Under the pieces are notes generated by a model. It ran no database searches, was not told the DNA's origin, and saw nothing but the letters and a program-made list of their open reading frames with translations. From JAGWJU01 sp035533295 (GTDB lineage: Bacteria > Elusimicrobiota > Elusimicrobia > UBA1565 > UBA9628), in the NCBI GenBank assembly GCA_035533295.1, contig DATLUA010000063.1:1-30076 (forward strand): DNA of 30,076 nucleotides, given 5' to 3'. Shown here piece by piece: positions 1 through 7,354 of this stretch. Numbering within the stretch: position 1 is the stretch's first letter; each line of letters starts with the position of its first letter. Made by a program: the position numbers and the translations under genes.

Positions 1-68
1 CCTTTGATCGCCGCCAGCGCCACCCGCGCTTTCAAATCCGCTCCGTGCTTCCTTCGCTTGCCGTTCAT
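1..68 (-). CDS. IS3-family transposase OrfA, N-terminal fragment (runs off the window)
   Basis: The minus strand reads MNGKRRKHGADLKARVALAA and then IKG before the window edge. This is the typical start of IS3-family OrfA proteins, a basic leader followed by the xFKxxVALxAIKG helix that opens the helix-turn-helix DNA-binding domain. The ATG at 68-66 is preferred over an in-frame ATG at 86-84 because a GGGAAGG ribosome-binding sequence lies just upstream of the inner ATG. OrfA normally works with OrfB (DDE catalytic domain) through programmed frameshifting; OrfB would lie outside the window. Only about 23 codons are visible, so the family call rests on a short but characteristic stretch. Confidence 0.6.
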   Translation of the reverse strand, partial: MNGKRRKHGADLKARVALAAIK

Positions 69-135
69 CTTCTTTTTCCTTCCCATTGAAGGTCATTTTA
101 CTACCTTAGCACGTGGTCGGATTTTTGGGGAGCCC
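1..135 (-). mobile_element. Left-edge part of an IS3-family insertion sequence
   Basis: Only one end of the element lies in the window. On the minus strand it holds the start of an orfA-type transposase gene and about 65 bases of non-coding end sequence. The outer boundary is estimated: cytochrome-like coding sequence resumes at about 140, so the terminal inverted repeat should lie somewhere in 105-140. A GC-poor stretch around 118-130 (minus strand CTCCCCAAAAATCCGACC) looks like an IS terminal region, but the partner repeat is outside the window. Confidence 0.6.
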
Positions 136-319
136 TATAGGCTATACCTATTGGAAAGTTTACCACGGCATCCGCATGACCGGCATGCCTTCTTTCGGAC
201 GCACCCTGAGCTCGACGGAAATTTGGCAGATCGCACTGTTCTTAAAGCACATGGACGCGCTCACCCCGGTCGCTAAAAAAGCCTGGGCGTCCATTCCCGG
301 CCAAGCGCCGAAATCATAG
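113..319 (+). pseudogene. C-terminal remnant of a c-type cytochrome, cut by the IS
   Basis: The reading frame contains YWKVYHGIRMTGMPSFGRTL followed by an EIWQIALFLKHMD helix. This is the C-terminal third of small class I c-type cytochromes: the GIRMTGMP segment carries the distal Met haem ligand and the last helix packs on the haem. The CxxCH haem-attachment motif and signal peptide that should precede it are absent. A stop codon lies in frame at 107-109, and the sequence upstream belongs to the IS end. The GTG at 113 is therefore probably not a real start; cytochrome similarity begins near 140. I read this as a gene truncated by transposition and not expected to make a functional cytochrome. 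Confidence 0.65.
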
Positions 320-338
320 GACTTGGCGGAGCGGCGCG

Positions 339-968
339 GTGAAGTGTCCTGGGCGCGCGGCGTTGCTGGCCGCCCTTTTAATTTTAGGCGCGGCGCGGAT
401 TTCCCGGGCCGCGGGAATGTCGTTCATCGATCAGCGCGTCAGTGAGGACAACAGCGGCGTTTGGGCCGTGGCCAAGTCCCCCGATTTCCCGGCCGGCCTG
501 ACGGCGGCGGCCGCCTTGGGCGCTTTTTGGGAAGGCGGCGACGATCGGCTGGGAAAGACTCTCTGGCAATGCCTCGACGCCGACGCCCTGTCCGGAATCA
601 CGGTGCAGACGATGAAGCTCACTTTCCAGCGCGAGCGGCCCAGCCAGACAGGAGATCCCAATGAATGGTTCAAGGGGCCGCACTCGCAGAGCTTTCCGAG
701 CGGAGACGTTTCCACCGTTTCATCCCTGGTCACTCCGCTGATTTTGGAGTACCACGGCGATCACCCCGCGGTCTACGCCCTAGCGGCCTTGCCCGTCTTC
801 GACATGGCCGCGCGGATGAAGGCCCGCGCCCACTGGCAGACCGACGTCCTGGCCGGCGCGGCCGTGGGAGTCTTGAGCGGCTACTTGGTCCGCAAGCTCA
901 AGGAGCCGTTTATCCTGAGCCTCATGCCGGACGGCGTCGCCGTCGGCGTGCGCTACCGGTTTCGGTGA
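339..968 (+). CDS. Secreted PAP2-superfamily phosphatase-like protein
   Basis: This 209-residue protein starts at GTG with a basic, hydrophobic signal sequence (residues 1-25). It carries the three PAP2 phosphatase motifs: K93-x6-R100-P101; P120-S121-G122-D123 in place of PSGH; and R159-x5-H165-x3-D169. PAP2 enzymes hydrolyse lipid phosphates such as phosphatidate or undecaprenyl pyrophosphate, usually on the outer face of the inner membrane. The His of the second motif, which acts as the acid/base, is Asp here, so activity may be altered. Only the signal segment is strongly hydrophobic, suggesting a periplasmic protein or an outer-membrane-associated variant. The next gene follows immediately. 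Family membership is well supported; substrate is unknown. Confidence 0.82.
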   Translation: MKCPGRAALLAALLILGAARISRAAGMSFIDQRVSEDNSGVWAVAKSPDFPAGLTAAAALGAFWEGGDDRLGKTLWQCLDADALSGITVQTMKLTFQRERPSQTGDPNEWFKGPHSQSFPSGDVSTVSSLVTPLILEYHGDHPAVYALAALPVFDMAARMKARAHWQTDVLAGAAVGVLSGYLVRKLKEPFILSLMPDGVAVGVRYRFR

Positions 969-980
969 GACGCGAAAAGG

Positions 981-1827
981 CTGGCCGCCGCGGCGCTGGC
1001 CTTGTTGGCGGGGCTTCTCGGCGGCTGCGCCATCTGGGCCAAGCGCGGCGTGGACGTGCGGCCCCCGCGCAAGCTTTTCGTGGCCGTCTTACCTGCGCGC
1101 TTCGCGGTCCGCATCCGACGTCTCAAGGAGGTCGAGAACGTCCCCCCGAAAGAGCGTTTGTCTCCGGCGCAGGAGAAAGAAGCCGTCCATCAGAAGGTTG
1201 CAGAACTCTCCCGGTTCGTCACCGATTCTTTCGCCGGGAGGATCAAAGACAGCTATTTTTTCGCGCCCATTGACTCCGCCGCCGTGGCCGGCGCGATGAG
1301 CGCGCTTTCTATGAGCACGGCCGCGCGGCTTGGCGCGCCCGAGCTTGAGTCCCTGGGCAAGGCCTTGAAGACCGACGCGTTTTTGCGCGTGACAGTGCTG
1401 GGCTACGGGCGCATTCAGCGCCGATGGATGTTTCTGCTTCTGGGCACGGGGATGGTGGAGGACGCGATCCAGGGAATCACGGTCGCGGAGGCGGCGGGAA
1501 GCGTGCCTGCGGCCTCAGCCGTGGGCGGCGAGGAAGCTCTGCAGGAAACCGTTGAGGATGTGGGCGGTGTTTTTCTCTTTGATAAGTTTTTCACGCCGGT
1601 TATTCTAAAAGCCGAGCTTGTGAGCGCGAAAAACGGCCGCGTGGTGTGTGGCGCTGGTGGGCGATGGGCGACTGCAACGGCAAGGCGCTTAAAAAACTCC
1701 CCAAGGCGGAACGCTCTGAAAAATCCGTGCGCCTGAGGCTTGTGTTCGAAGCCGCGCGTGACAGGTTGGTGAAGGATTTTGAAAAGGCCGCGCTCAAAAA
1801 CGAGCTCGCGCCGGCGCGCGGGCGCCC
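981..1827 (+). pseudogene. Putative lipoprotein gene disrupted by frameshifts
   Basis: The first frame gives a hydrophobic leader ending in the lipobox LLGGC (Cys codon at 1026-1028), then about 200 residues including SYFFAPID and FDKFFTPVILKAEL. Near 1643 the coding sense moves from the frame of 1002 to the frame of 1646: in the old frame the sequence becomes Arg/Asn-rich and stops at 1736, while the new frame continues plausibly as WRWWAMGDCNGKALKKLPKA. A duplicated TG in GTGGTGTGTGG would explain it. The 5' end is also irregular: no good start precedes the leader in frame, but a GTG at 965 overlapping the upstream stop would read MRREK into the leader if one G at 979-980 were missing. The C-terminus is unclear and abuts the convergent gene at CTAG (1827-1830). 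No family recognised; decay or sequencing error are both possible. Confidence 0.6.
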
Positions 1828-2711
1828 TAGAAGCTCCAGCGCAGGCCCAACTCGGGGCCCCAGGATAGGAAGGCGACGCGGTTGCCGTCCTCGGAGGAGT
1901 TTTCGAGCTGGTAGTAATAGTCCAGGAAAAATCCGACGAAGGGACGAATGGACCCCAGCGCGCTGCCCGCGTAGAAAACTCGGGCGCGCGTCTCCAAATT
2001 GGACTGGGACAAATAAACTTCGCCGCCTTCCGAGTGCAGGGAGTCCCAGCGGTCGATCCAGGAGCCCTGCTGGGAAAATTCCAGGACCCAGGCCGGCGCG
2101 GCCCGCCAGTCCGCGGAGACGGCGAGAAACGGCACGGGAAGCTCCTGCATGTAGAAATCCTCGACCGTGCCCGCCCCTGCCTGGCCGGGAAGAGTCGCGG
2201 CCTTCCCGTTGTCGAGGGTAAAATTGAGGTAGTCGTATTCCAAACCGGCGCCCAAGCTCCAGTCCCAGGATGCCGTTTCGGGAAAACGGCGTTGGTAAGC
2301 CGCGCGAAACGTGTAAACGTCGGCCCGTGCGTCCAGGGTCTGCCCGCCGGACATGGCCGCGCCGTTGAAATCGGCCGGCGCGCCGAGAATTCCGCTGCCC
2401 CGGATGATGGCGGCGCGGCCCTCGAACCAGATCGCGTTTCCAGGGTTGATCCAGTAGCGGATTCGGGCGTCCGGAGCCTCGGAAAGGCTCAGTCCTAAAT
2501 TGGCGTAACGCAGAATCGTTCCAGCGGCTTGATTTTCGCGCACTTCGACCGCGCCGTGCCCGTCAACGAATCCCGTCATCTCCGAAACGTCCAAATCCCA
2601 CTGCCCGGCGCGGGGAGACATGAAATCAACGGGCTGGGCGGCGCACCGGACTGCGGCCGCCAAGCAGGCGAAGAGGGCGCCCATGATCGTTTTGCGAGTG
2701 CGGTCGTTCAC
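1827..2711 (-). CDS. Outer-membrane beta-barrel protein, uncharacterised
   Basis: The protein has 294 residues and a GTG start. An N-terminal signal peptide (MGALFACLAAAVRCAAQ, roughly residues 10-26) is followed by alternating polar and aromatic strands such as ARIRYWINPG, DWSLGAGLEYDYLNF, WVLEFSQQGSW and FVGFFLDYYYQL. It ends in LGLRWSF, a terminal Phe preceded by alternating hydrophobic residues, the signal recognised by the BAM machinery. These are properties of small integral outer-membrane barrels. No specific family or substrate is recognised. It is transcribed away from gmk, with about 90 bases of shared upstream DNA. The presence of such a protein is the main evidence here that the host is a diderm. 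Confidence 0.72.
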   Translation of the reverse strand: MNDRTRKTIMGALFACLAAAVRCAAQPVDFMSPRAGQWDLDVSEMTGFVDGHGAVEVRENQAAGTILRYANLGLSLSEAPDARIRYWINPGNAIWFEGRAAIIRGSGILGAPADFNGAAMSGGQTLDARADVYTFRAAYQRRFPETASWDWSLGAGLEYDYLNFTLDNGKAATLPGQAGAGTVEDFYMQELPVPFLAVSADWRAAPAWVLEFSQQGSWIDRWDSLHSEGGEVYLSQSNLETRARVFYAGSALGSIRPFVGFFLDYYYQLENSSEDGNRVAFLSWGPELGLRWSF

Positions 2712-2759
2712 TGGGCCATTTTACCAATTCGCGCGCGTTCGACGGGACACCGCCGCGGC

Positions 2760-2789
2760 TTGTCTTTATCGTCGCGAATATCTTATAAT
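2760..2789 (+). promoter_or_regulatory. Sigma-70-type promoter of the gmk operon
   Basis: TTGTCT at 2760-2765, an 18-base spacer and a consensus TATAAT at 2784-2789. The expected transcription start is near 2796, only about 8 bases before the gmk ATG at 2804, so the leader would be too short for a normal Shine-Dalgarno sequence, and none is seen. Confidence 0.7.
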
Positions 2790-2803
2790 GGCTGGACCAA
2801 GCA

Positions 2804-3400
2804 ATGCGAAAAGGCATGGTCGTTATTTTGTCCGCCCCCTCCGGGACAGGCAAATCCACGATCTGCCGGGAGCTTCTGCGCAAGCGCCGCGACTGCGTCC
2901 CCTCTATTTCCTGCACGACGCGGCTGCCCCGAAAGGACGAGAAGCACGGCCGGCACTATTTTTTCCTCGAACGCGAGGAGTTTAAGAAAAAAATTCACCA
3001 TGGTGAGTTTCTGGAGTGGGCCATGGTTCACGGTGAGTACTATGGGACCCCGAGGCGCTTTATCGATGAGAAGACGGAGGCGGGCTTGAACGTTCTTCTG
3101 GCCATCGACGTGCAGGGCGCCTTCGCCGTGCGGCGGCGCATCCCTGACGCGGTCTTGATCTTCGTCCAGCCGCCAACGTGGGAATCGCTCAAGAAACGGC
3201 TGGCCGCCAGGCGCGAGGCGCCGGCGTCCATCAAGAAGCGCCTGGCCGCGGCCCGGGAAGAAGTCGAGGCCGCGGAAAAATACGACTACATCGTGGTCAA
3301 CGACGATTTGGACAAGGCCGTGGCGCAGGTGGAGAGCATCATCACCGCGGAAAGCCTCAAAGCGGGTCGGGGACAAGCCGCCGATTTGGTTTCTCTTTAA
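2804..3400 (+). CDS. gmk: Guanylate kinase
   Basis: The protein has 198 residues, the usual length. It phosphorylates GMP to GDP with ATP in the cytoplasm. The P-loop SAPSGTGKST lies at residues 10-19. The GMP-binding part follows with SCTTRLPRKDEKHGRHYFF, GEFLEWAMVHGEYYGTP and an ID(V)QG motif, and the lid region is rich in Arg and Lys (WESLKKRLAARR). The ATG at 2804 is chosen because it sits just after a strong promoter; a second in-frame ATG at 2816 is possible. It heads a tightly packed operon, and gmk followed by rpoZ is a widely conserved pair. Confidence 0.95.
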   Translation: MRKGMVVILSAPSGTGKSTICRELLRKRRDCVPSISCTTRLPRKDEKHGRHYFFLEREEFKKKIHHGEFLEWAMVHGEYYGTPRRFIDEKTEAGLNVLLAIDVQGAFAVRRRIPDAVLIFVQPPTWESLKKRLAARREAPASIKKRLAAAREEVEAAEKYDYIVVNDDLDKAVAQVESIITAESLKAGRGQAADLVSL

Positions 3401-3419
3401 AAATTCAGCGGGAGGACGA

Positions 3420-3725
3420 ATGAGCAAGAAAGCGGCGAAGCACGAAGAGACTCAAAACGAGGGATCGGACAAGGCCAAAAGCCTTGAGGAGCTCATTCTC
3501 GACTACCGCGGGGAGAAATACGCCGTCGTCCCCGTCGCCTCGGCCTGGGCCAAGGTGCTCCGCCACAGGGAGGAGAACCGGCATCTGACCGCCAACCAGC
3601 TTCTGGAGATGGCCCTGAAGGACGTGCTTTCGGGAGAAGTGACCTGGAAGGAAGTCAACAAGGCTACGGCCCAGGCTCCGGAGATGCTCTCCAACGGCGC
3701 CGCGGAAAAAAACGGGACGGCTTAG
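3420..3725 (+). CDS. rpoZ: RNA polymerase omega subunit-like protein
   Basis: The protein has 101 residues, close to the usual size of omega. The central segment KYAVVPVASAWAKVLRHREE followed by a helix with LLEMALKDVLSGEV resembles the omega fold, in which a conserved KY(A/E)-hydrophobic helix is followed by a second helix that clamps the C-terminus of the beta-prime subunit. The N- and C-terminal tails are charged and low in complexity. A clear GGGAGG ribosome-binding site precedes the ATG at 3420. The position directly after gmk is the standard one for rpoZ. Sequence similarity alone is modest, so the call leans on context. Confidence 0.75.
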   Translation: MSKKAAKHEETQNEGSDKAKSLEELILDYRGEKYAVVPVASAWAKVLRHREENRHLTANQLLEMALKDVLSGEVTWKEVNKATAQAPEMLSNGAAEKNGTA

Positions 3726-3740
3726 GCCCGGCCTTCTGCC

Positions 3741-4571
3741 GTGGCCGAGTCCAAGGACGCCGCCCGGGAGCTGCAGGACTTGACGCGCGAGTTGCGCGCC
3801 CGGCTGGAAATTCCCGGCGAAGCCGAGGCGAGCTTCGGGCGCATTTCGGCTCCGAAGGCCAAAGCGGCTCCGACAACCGTCGTGGCCGCGGCTGCCGCGA
3901 ATTCAAAAATGGACACTTCCCGAAAGACGACGCGCCCTCAAACCGCTTCGGGCTGCGTCGGCAAGCGCGAGGCTTTGGAGGCGCTGGCCGTGGAAATCAA
4001 GGCCTGCCGCCGCTGTCCGTTGGGCAAAACCCGCCTCCAGGCCGTCCCCGGCGTGGGCTCGCCCGACGCGCGCGTGGTCTTTATCGGCGAAGGGCCCGGC
4101 TATCAGGAGGACCGCAAGGGCGAACCCTTCGTGGGCCCGGCGGGCAAGCTCCTGGATAAAATCATGGCCTCCATCGGGCTTTCGCGCGAGACCGTCTACA
4201 TCGCCAACGCGGTCAAGTGCCACCCCATGAAGGATCCGACCAACCCCGATTTGCGCGGCAACGACCGGCCGCCGACGCCGGAGGAGACCGAGACCTGCCT
4301 GCCCTTTTTGCAGCGCCAGTTGGGCGTCATTTCCCCGGACATCATCGTGGCTTTGGGCGCTTCGGCGCTGCGCGTGCTGGCTCCGCAGGCCGAGGGCTTA
4401 AGCAAGGTGCGCGGCACGTGGATGAGCTACTCCTTGCCCGAGGGAAAAACCTTCAAGCTGCTGCCCACCTACCACCCGGCCGCTCTTCTGCGCAACCCCA
4501 ACTGGAAAAAAGACGTTTGGACCGACATGAAGGCCCTGCGGCAGGAATTGAGTCTTCGTGAAAATCGCTGA
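3741..4571 (+). CDS. Family 4 uracil-DNA glycosylase (Fe-S)
   Basis: The protein has 276 residues. After an Ala-rich, probably disordered N-terminal extension of about 75 residues comes a family 4 UDG domain: the active-site motif GEGPGYQEDRKGEPFVGPAG (117-136), the second loop LPTYHPAALLR (241-251), and cysteines C89, C92, C160 and C186 with the spacing expected for the [4Fe-4S] cluster. The enzyme removes uracil from DNA after cytosine deamination. The GTG start at 3741 follows rpoZ by 15 bases. The 3' end overlaps priA by 14 bases, so the two are probably translationally coupled. Similar N-terminal extensions occur in this family; their role is unclear. Confidence 0.92.
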   Translation: MAESKDAARELQDLTRELRARLEIPGEAEASFGRISAPKAKAAPTTVVAAAAANSKMDTSRKTTRPQTASGCVGKREALEALAVEIKACRRCPLGKTRLQAVPGVGSPDARVVFIGEGPGYQEDRKGEPFVGPAGKLLDKIMASIGLSRETVYIANAVKCHPMKDPTNPDLRGNDRPPTPEETETCLPFLQRQLGVISPDIIVALGASALRVLAPQAEGLSKVRGTWMSYSLPEGKTFKLLPTYHPAALLRNPNWKKDVWTDMKALRQELSLRENR

Positions 4572-6546
4572 AGTCGCCTTCCCCGTTCCCCTCCCCAAGG
4601 GATTTCACTACCTCGTACCGGAGAGCATGCCGGTCTCGGCCGGTTGCAGGGTCCGGGCGCCCTTCGGGCCCAGGATCGCGGTGGGCACGGTGGTCTCGCT
4701 TTTCGACGGCGAGCCGCAGCGGCCCTTGAAGACCCTGGGCTCGCTGGTGGACTCGGAGCCCATTTTGCCCGGCGAGCTCTTGGAGTGCGCCGTATGGATG
4801 TCCCGGCGCTACGCCGCGCCCATCGGCGAGTGCATCAGGTCGGTGCTGCCCTCTTTCGTCAAGACGCCCGCGCGCCGCGCCCACGGCTTGCCTCCCGGTT
4901 CGCCGCAGGGCGCGACGGGACAAGCGCCGTCCGCGCCCTTCGTGCTGACCCCGGGCCAGAACCGGGCGGTGGAATTTTTGGGCGGGCGCCTGGCGCAGAG
5001 AAAATTCTCGGGCGTGCTTCTCTACGGCGTGCCGGCCTCGGGCAAGACCGAGGTCTACCTTCGCCTTATCCGTCGGGCGATCCAAAACGGCGGCCAGGCG
5101 CTTTTCCTTCTACCGGAGATTTCCCTGACCCTGCCCTTCTTCGACGAGTTCTCCGCTTCCCTGGGCGTGCTGGTGGCCTTGTGGCACAGCCGGCTGACCC
5201 CGCGCCAGCGGCGCGAAGCGTGGCTGGGGCTGGCTTCCGGCGATGTTAAGGTGGTCGTCGGCGCACGCTCGGCGGCTCTCTTGCCCTTCAAGGACCTGCG
5301 TCTGGCGGTCTTGGACGAGGAGCAGGACGAGTCCTTCAAGCAGGAGGGCCAGTCGCCCTACTACCACGCGCGCGAGCTGGCCTTTCACCGCGCGCAGTCT
5401 TGGAACGCCCTCTTGGTTTTAGGATCGGCCACGCCCTCCTTGGAGTCCTGGAAGATGGCGCGCCAGGGCGCCGTCCATTTCCTCGATATGCCCGAGCGCG
5501 TGTCCGCTTCGGCGCGGCCCAAGGTCTCGGTGGTGCCAATTCCCGCGGGCCAGGCGCTTTCAAACGAACTCTTGGAGCGCGTGAAAATCCGGCTGGCTAG
5601 GCGGGAGCAGTCCATTTTGCTGGTCAACCGCCGGGGGTTCTCGACCGTGCTGTTGTGTCCCAAGTGCGGCTGGGTCGCGCGCTGCCCGTCCTGCGGCGTC
5701 GCCCAAATCCAGCACGAGGCCCCGGGCTCGGGGGCGTTTTTTGAGCTGCGCTGCCATCACTGCTCCCACCGGGAGGCGCTGCCGCAGGCTTGCCCGCGGT
5801 GCAGGAACCAGGGTTTGCGCGCGGCCGGCGTGGGCACGCAGAAGGTCATGGCGGAGCTGCGGCGCATTCTGCCTGGCGCGCGGGTGCTGCGGATGGACCA
5901 AGACACTCTGCGCGCCAAAGAGGAAAAAATCTACGAACGCTTCAAGGCCGGCGAGGCCGACATTTTGATTGGGACCAAGCTCGTGGCCAAGAGCTTTCAC
6001 TTCCCCAACGTCACTTTGGTCGGCGTCATCGACGCGGACTCGATGATTCACATGCCCGACTTCCGCGCTTCCGAGCGCGCGATGCAGCTTTTGGCGCAGG
6101 TCAGCGGCCGCTCGGGCCGCGCCGGCAAGGAGGGCGAGGTCGTGCTGCAAAGCCTCAAGCCCGAGCATGATGCGGTGGCCAAGACCGTGGACGGCGACTA
6201 CGCCGCGTTCGCGGACGCCGAGCTTTTGTCCCGCCGCCACCTGGGCTATCCCCCCCACTCGACCTTAATTCGCCTGGTGTGGAGCGGGAAATCGGAAGAA
6301 GCGGTCTTGGGCGCGGCGGAGAAGACCGCCGAGGAGCTGCGCGCGAAGTTGAGCCAGGCCGGGCACGAAATCACGGGCCCGGCGCCGGCCGTGGTGCGCA
6401 TGACCCAGGGCAAGCCGCGCTACCATCTTTTGGTCAAGACCCCGGAGCTCGGCGAAATCGAGCGGGCCGTTTCCGCCGTGCGCGCGTGCCCCGTGCCCTC
6501 GGGCGTCAAGCGCAGCATCAACGTCGATCCTTACGATTTGTTTTAG
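4558..6546 (+). CDS. priA: Primosomal protein N' (PriA helicase)
   Basis: The protein has 662 residues, slightly shorter than E. coli PriA, with a compact N-terminal DNA-binding domain. PriA restarts stalled replication forks as a 3'-5' superfamily 2 helicase. Walker A GVPASGKT is at 157-164; the Walker B box is DEEQ at 253-256, where E. coli PriA has DEEH. GSATPS follows at 289-294. Eight cysteines in four pairs (C367/C370, C376/C379, C399/C402, C412/C415) form the two zinc sites. The QVSGRSGRAG helicase motif VI is present. The start is GTG at 4558, inside the end of the glycosylase gene. Replication restart and uracil repair genes in one operon are compatible but not a known obligate pairing. 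Confidence 0.95.
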   Translation: MKIAEVAFPVPLPKGFHYLVPESMPVSAGCRVRAPFGPRIAVGTVVSLFDGEPQRPLKTLGSLVDSEPILPGELLECAVWMSRRYAAPIGECIRSVLPSFVKTPARRAHGLPPGSPQGATGQAPSAPFVLTPGQNRAVEFLGGRLAQRKFSGVLLYGVPASGKTEVYLRLIRRAIQNGGQALFLLPEISLTLPFFDEFSASLGVLVALWHSRLTPRQRREAWLGLASGDVKVVVGARSAALLPFKDLRLAVLDEEQDESFKQEGQSPYYHARELAFHRAQSWNALLVLGSATPSLESWKMARQGAVHFLDMPERVSASARPKVSVVPIPAGQALSNELLERVKIRLARREQSILLVNRRGFSTVLLCPKCGWVARCPSCGVAQIQHEAPGSGAFFELRCHHCSHREALPQACPRCRNQGLRAAGVGTQKVMAELRRILPGARVLRMDQDTLRAKEEKIYERFKAGEADILIGTKLVAKSFHFPNVTLVGVIDADSMIHMPDFRASERAMQLLAQVSGRSGRAGKEGEVVLQSLKPEHDAVAKTVDGDYAAFADAELLSRRHLGYPPHSTLIRLVWSGKSEEAVLGAAEKTAEELRAKLSQAGHEITGPAPAVVRMTQGKPRYHLLVKTPELGEIERAVSAVRACPVPSGVKRSINVDPYDLF

Positions 6547-6547
6547 C

Positions 6548-7333
6548 ATGGACTTGGGCTTGAAGGGAAAAGTCGCCGCGGTTTTGGGCGCCAGCGCCGG
6601 CATCGGGCTCGGCTGCGCGCAGGCCTTGGCCGAGGAAGGAGCTTCTTTGGCCGTGTGCGGCCGCCGGCGCGCCGAAATCGAGCGCGCGGGCAAGGAGTTG
6701 GCCGCCATAACCCAGGTCCTGGCCGAGGACTGCGACGTGACCGAGCCGGCGTCGATGGCGCGTTTTCTAGCCTCGGTTCAAAAGCGCTTCGGGCGTCTCG
6801 ACATTCTTATCAACAACTGCGGCGGGCCCAAGCCCGGAACGTTTGCCAGCCCGCTGGTCGAAAAGGATTGGGCCGAGGCTTTCGAGCGCTGCCTTATGCA
6901 GGTGGTGCGCTGGACCAAGGCCGTGGTCCCCGCAATGGCCGAGCGCCGCTGGGGCCGCGTGGTCAACATCGCCTCCACCTCGGTCAAGGAGCCCATCGAC
7001 GGGCTCCTGTTGTCCAGTTCCCTGCGGCCGGGCGTCATCGGCTTCTCGAAGACCGTCGCGCGCGAAATGGCGGCGCAAAACGTGCTCATCAACTCCATTC
7101 TTCCCGGCTCGATTCTGACCGAGCGGACCCGCGAGCTCGCGGCCGAGCGCTCGAAGGCCTTGGGCATCAGCGAGGAGGCTTTCCTGAAGAAAAAGGCCGA
7201 GGCCGTGCCCATGGGACGCATGGGCACGCCGCGGGAAATCGGCGACATGGCCGCGTTTTTGTGCTCAGAACGGGCATCCTACGTGACCGGGGCGGTGTTC
7301 GTGGTGGACGGCGGACTCCTACGCTCCATTTGA
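6548..7333 (+). CDS. Short-chain dehydrogenase/reductase family protein, atypical active site
   Basis: The 261-residue protein has a full SDR Rossmann fold: the cofactor motif GASAGIG (14-20) with R39-R40 behind strand 2 (suggesting NADP preference), NNCGG (89-93) in place of NNAG, and the helix after the active site ending GVIGFSK. The catalytic Ser is present (S143 in NIASTS), but the YxxxK pair is replaced: the aligned segment is SSSLR, giving S156 and R160. Related SDRs with this LSxxLR pattern are often annotated as 3-oxoacyl-ACP reductase, without proof of that reaction. It starts at ATG one base after priA and precedes tyrS by 21 bases. The fold is certain; whether it is a classical oxidoreductase is not. 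Confidence 0.85.
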   Translation: MDLGLKGKVAAVLGASAGIGLGCAQALAEEGASLAVCGRRRAEIERAGKELAAITQVLAEDCDVTEPASMARFLASVQKRFGRLDILINNCGGPKPGTFASPLVEKDWAEAFERCLMQVVRWTKAVVPAMAERRWGRVVNIASTSVKEPIDGLLLSSSLRPGVIGFSKTVAREMAAQNVLINSILPGSILTERTRELAAERSKALGISEEAFLKKKAEAVPMGRMGTPREIGDMAAFLCSERASYVTGAVFVVDGGLLRSI

Positions 7334-7354
7334 TAAAATAAGCCGCGAGGCGAA

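Noticed and set aside
5560..6258. Minus-strand frame of 232 codons opposite priA
   Set aside because: It is complementary to conserved helicase motifs and the zinc-binding region of PriA; no independent coding evidence.
7331..7340. TGATAAAATA before tyrS as a promoter
   Set aside because: It is largely the SDR stop codon context, with no -35 sequence at suitable distance; tyrS is better explained as part of the upstream operon.
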